Below are positions 30,749-32,614 of a stretch of 32,614 bases of DNA, piece by piece. Under the pieces are notes generated by a model. The model searched no databases, was not told the origin of the DNA, and worked only from the letters and a program-made list of their open reading frames with translations. The DNA is from Planctomycetaceae bacterium (GTDB lineage: Bacteria; Planctomycetota; Planctomycetia; Pirellulales; UBA1268). The position numbers and the translations under genes were made by a program. How positions within the stretch are numbered: the first letter of the stretch is position 1; each line of letters starts with the position of its first letter. The stretch is taken from positions 1 to 32,614 of the forward strand of contig SXWA01000002.1 of NCBI GenBank assembly GCA_005791575.1, in the 5' to 3' direction.

Positions 30749-32614
30749 TCACGGCTCTCCCGCGCGCTCCACCACCACGCGGCCGTCGGCGTGGGCGGTG
30801 ATGGTGAGCAGCTCGTCGTGGAAGCGGATCCCGGTGATCGAGAGGCTCGGCCAATCACGCGGGAGGCGCGGACGGATCTCGTAGCCGGTCGCCGTCGCCC
30901 GGAAGCCGAGGAAACCCTGGAGCATCACCTGCGGCACGAGCACGCTCTCGAGAAACTCGTGGTCGAGACCGAGACCGCCGGCGGTGCCGCCCCCCTGGAG
31001 CGTGCCACGGCCCGGCATCGCGTAGAAGGCCCGGTAGCCCCCCTCCGCCCGGACGTCGCGGAACCAGCCGATGATCGCGCGGAGCCTGTTCCACGCGTCG
31101 TCGGGACCGTGGGTCGCCAGTCGGGCCATCAGGTCCTGGTGGCTGAAGCCGAGCACGGCCCCGCCATCCTGCACCTGGCCCCCCCAGGGGATGCTCTCGG
31201 GATGGAACCAGGGCCAGACGTAGGTCGTCTCGTTGCGCAGTGTCGTCGAACGCGGCCCGAAGCGCCAGTGGTAGATGTCGGCTCCGCGCGACGTGTCCCC
31301 CGCCACCTCGCGGCGCCCGTCGAGCCAGTCGAGGATCCCCGCCGCCTGACCGGGAGTCGCCATCCCGGCGGCCACCGCCTCCAGATTCACGAACGTGAAA
31401 CCGAAGTCGCAGGGGCGGCCGTCAGCGTCGATCCAGCCGACGAAGCGGCCGGTGTCGTCGCTCCAGAACCGTGTCTGGAAGTCGGCACGGATCGCCGCCG
31501 CGAGCGCGTCGAGCGCGGCGGGATCGAAAGGGGCGGAGTCGGCCGGCACCTCCCACTCCGGGTGCGCGGCGATGCGTCGTTCGAGGTCCGCCAGGGCCCG
31601 GACCGCATCGTGGATGTGGAGTGTGGCGAGGGCGTCGTGGGCGCCGAAGGGGAGCAGATCCCAGTAGTTGTTGCCCACCCCATGGCCGACGCGCATCGAC
31701 TTGCGACCATCGGGACCGAAGCCGATGCCGGAGCGGCCGTCGTGCCCCACCCAGGAAACGAGCGCGTGCCGCTCCTCGCGGACGCGGAACTCGGTCAGGG
31801 CGAACTCCAGCGCCCGCCGCATCCGGCCGATGCTCCGCCGGAGGAAGTCGATGTCGCCCGTCCAGGCGACGAAGTCAGAGCACGCGCGGACGAAAAACGG
31901 ATTGGTGACCGGATGCCGCGTGTCGATCGCCGTGATCACCGATGCGAGGTCGATCTCCGCCCCTGCCGCATGATCGACATGGAGGCGGTAGCGGGTGAGG
32001 ATCCCCGCATGCCCCAAATGGCGGTAGAGGGGCACGTTGTCGGAGCGCGGCTCACCGGGGGCGGCGATCTCCACGACACGACCGGCGGGCCACTCCCCCT
32101 CCCCCTCGAGCAGCCACTCGATCCCCGCCCGCGCCTCCGCGCCGAGCCCGCGTGCGCCCCACTCGATCCGGGCGAACGGGGCCACGATCGTGCCGCAACG
32201 GAACGGTGGCGTCGTGATCGTCACGCGGTCGGCGGTGGCGACCAGGCGCAGCCCCGCCTCCGCATCGATGCCGCGCACCTCGGCACCGGTGATCTCCCAG
32301 CCCTCTGTGCTCGTCAGCGCCTGCAAGCGGAACATCTGCCTGGCCCAGACGTCGTCCGCGACCGCGAAGTGGAACCCCGCCCCGCCGCTCTGCTGCCACG
32401 CCGGAAACGGCCAGCCCTCGGAGTGGGCCATCCCGCGGTGCTGCTGCATCGAGACATAGCCCTCGGCATCGATGCGCCGGCCGAGGAGGGCCCGCCGATA
32501 CTGTTCCCGCTTCGTCGCCGACGCCCAGAGCGTGGCCTGCGGCAGCCAGACGTCCCAGAGCGTGCAGTCGGAGAAGGCGGCGTCGTGGTGGAGCGCGTGG
32601 AGCTCGTCGAGGGC
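30749..32614 (-). CDS. Six-hairpin glycosidase-like protein (partial, 5' end outside window)
   Basis: The frame is open from the right edge of the window to a stop at 30749. The ORF track starts it at an internal ATG (32449), but upstream in-frame codons encode continuous protein (ending EGYVSMQQHRG), so the true start lies beyond 32614. Segments such as SDCTLWDVWLPQA, WGHSGG-free WPFPAWQQSGG, HPVTNPFFVRACSDFVAWTGD and YVWPWFHPESIPWGG resemble the six-hairpin (alpha/alpha-6) glycosidase superfamily, for example alpha-L-rhamnosidase-like or related GH families. The exact activity is not assigned. Visible length is 621 codons. It precedes the cysteine desulfurase gene on the same strand with a gap of about 87 bases. 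Confidence 0.75.
   Translation of the reverse strand, partial: ALDELHALHHDAAFSDCTLWDVWLPQATLWASATKREQYRRALLGRRIDAEGYVSMQQHRGMAHSEGWPFPAWQQSGGAGFHFAVADDVWARQMFRLQALTSTEGWEITGAEVRGIDAEAGLRLVATADRVTITTPPFRCGTIVAPFARIEWGARGLGAEARAGIEWLLEGEGEWPAGRVVEIAAPGEPRSDNVPLYRHLGHAGILTRYRLHVDHAAGAEIDLASVITAIDTRHPVTNPFFVRACSDFVAWTGDIDFLRRSIGRMRRALEFALTEFRVREERHALVSWVGHDGRSGIGFGPDGRKSMRVGHGVGNNYWDLLPFGAHDALATLHIHDAVRALADLERRIAAHPEWEVPADSAPFDPAALDALAAAIRADFQTRFWSDDTGRFVGWIDADGRPCDFGFTFVNLEAVAAGMATPGQAAGILDWLDGRREVAGDTSRGADIYHWRFGPRSTTLRNETTYVWPWFHPESIPWGGQVQDGGAVLGFSHQDLMARLATHGPDDAWNRLRAIIGWFRDVRAEGGYRAFYAMPGRGTLQGGGTAGGLGLDHEFLESVLVPQVMLQGFLGFRATATGYEIRPRLPRDWPSLSITGIRFHDELLTITAHADGRVVVERAGEP

Overview
This window is GC-rich bacterial chromosome that most resembles a member of the Planctomycetota. 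The evidence is two DUF1501 proteins, a DUF1549/DUF1553 protein with c-type haem motifs, a large secreted CxxCH plus beta-propeller protein and a WD40/cytochrome protein, which together are a hallmark gene set of that phylum. There are many secreted proteins of unknown function and squalene-cyclase-like proteins, also common there. No rRNA, tRNA, CRISPR array, phage or transposase gene was seen. The genus cannot be named from the sequence alone.

Layout. 1-810: copies of a composite multi-hairpin repeat, with no convincing gene. 810-1451: a phospholipid-methyltransferase-like enzyme. 5516-1564 (minus strand): probable operon of DUF1501 protein, unknown secreted protein and deoxyribose-phosphate aldolase. 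6416-5688 (minus): unknown exported protein. 6605-8964 (plus): spermidine-synthase-like enzyme, an ion-channel-like membrane protein with an odd selectivity filter, and a RarD/EamA transporter. 9031-12354 (plus): large dihaem and propeller protein. 17822-12367 (minus): operon of DUF1549/DUF1553 protein, DUF1501 protein and WD40/cytochrome protein. 19904-17932 (minus): small secreted protein and an alpha/beta hydrolase. 20517-20296 (minus): DUF1653 protein. 20754-29544 (plus): the most interesting locus. 30661-29504 and the right edge (minus): a cysteine desulfurase and a six-hairpin glycosidase-like protein cut by the window end.

The 20754-29544 locus holds eight plus-strand genes in two tightly packed blocks. 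Block one has a lone GcvH-like lipoyl carrier, a COG0523/CobW metal GTPase, a radical SAM enzyme, a small cysteine-containing protein and a protein with two [4Fe-4S] motifs. Three of its four junctions are ATGA stop/start overlaps. A strong terminator-like hairpin and a copy of the composite repeat follow. Block two has a fusion of DUF116 with an isoprenyl diphosphate synthase, a 298-residue prenyltransferase-like alpha-toroid protein and a 612-residue class II cyclase carrying a DxDD motif at almost the same position as in squalene-hopene cyclase. My inference is that block two makes and cyclises (or transfers) an isoprenoid, and that block one supplies an Fe-S/lipoyl/radical-SAM redox or modification function linked to it through the cysteine-rich DUF116 domain. 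The product is unknown. None of the usual squalene or hopanoid partner genes, and no other glycine-cleavage gene, lies in the window. This is the best candidate for an undescribed system here.
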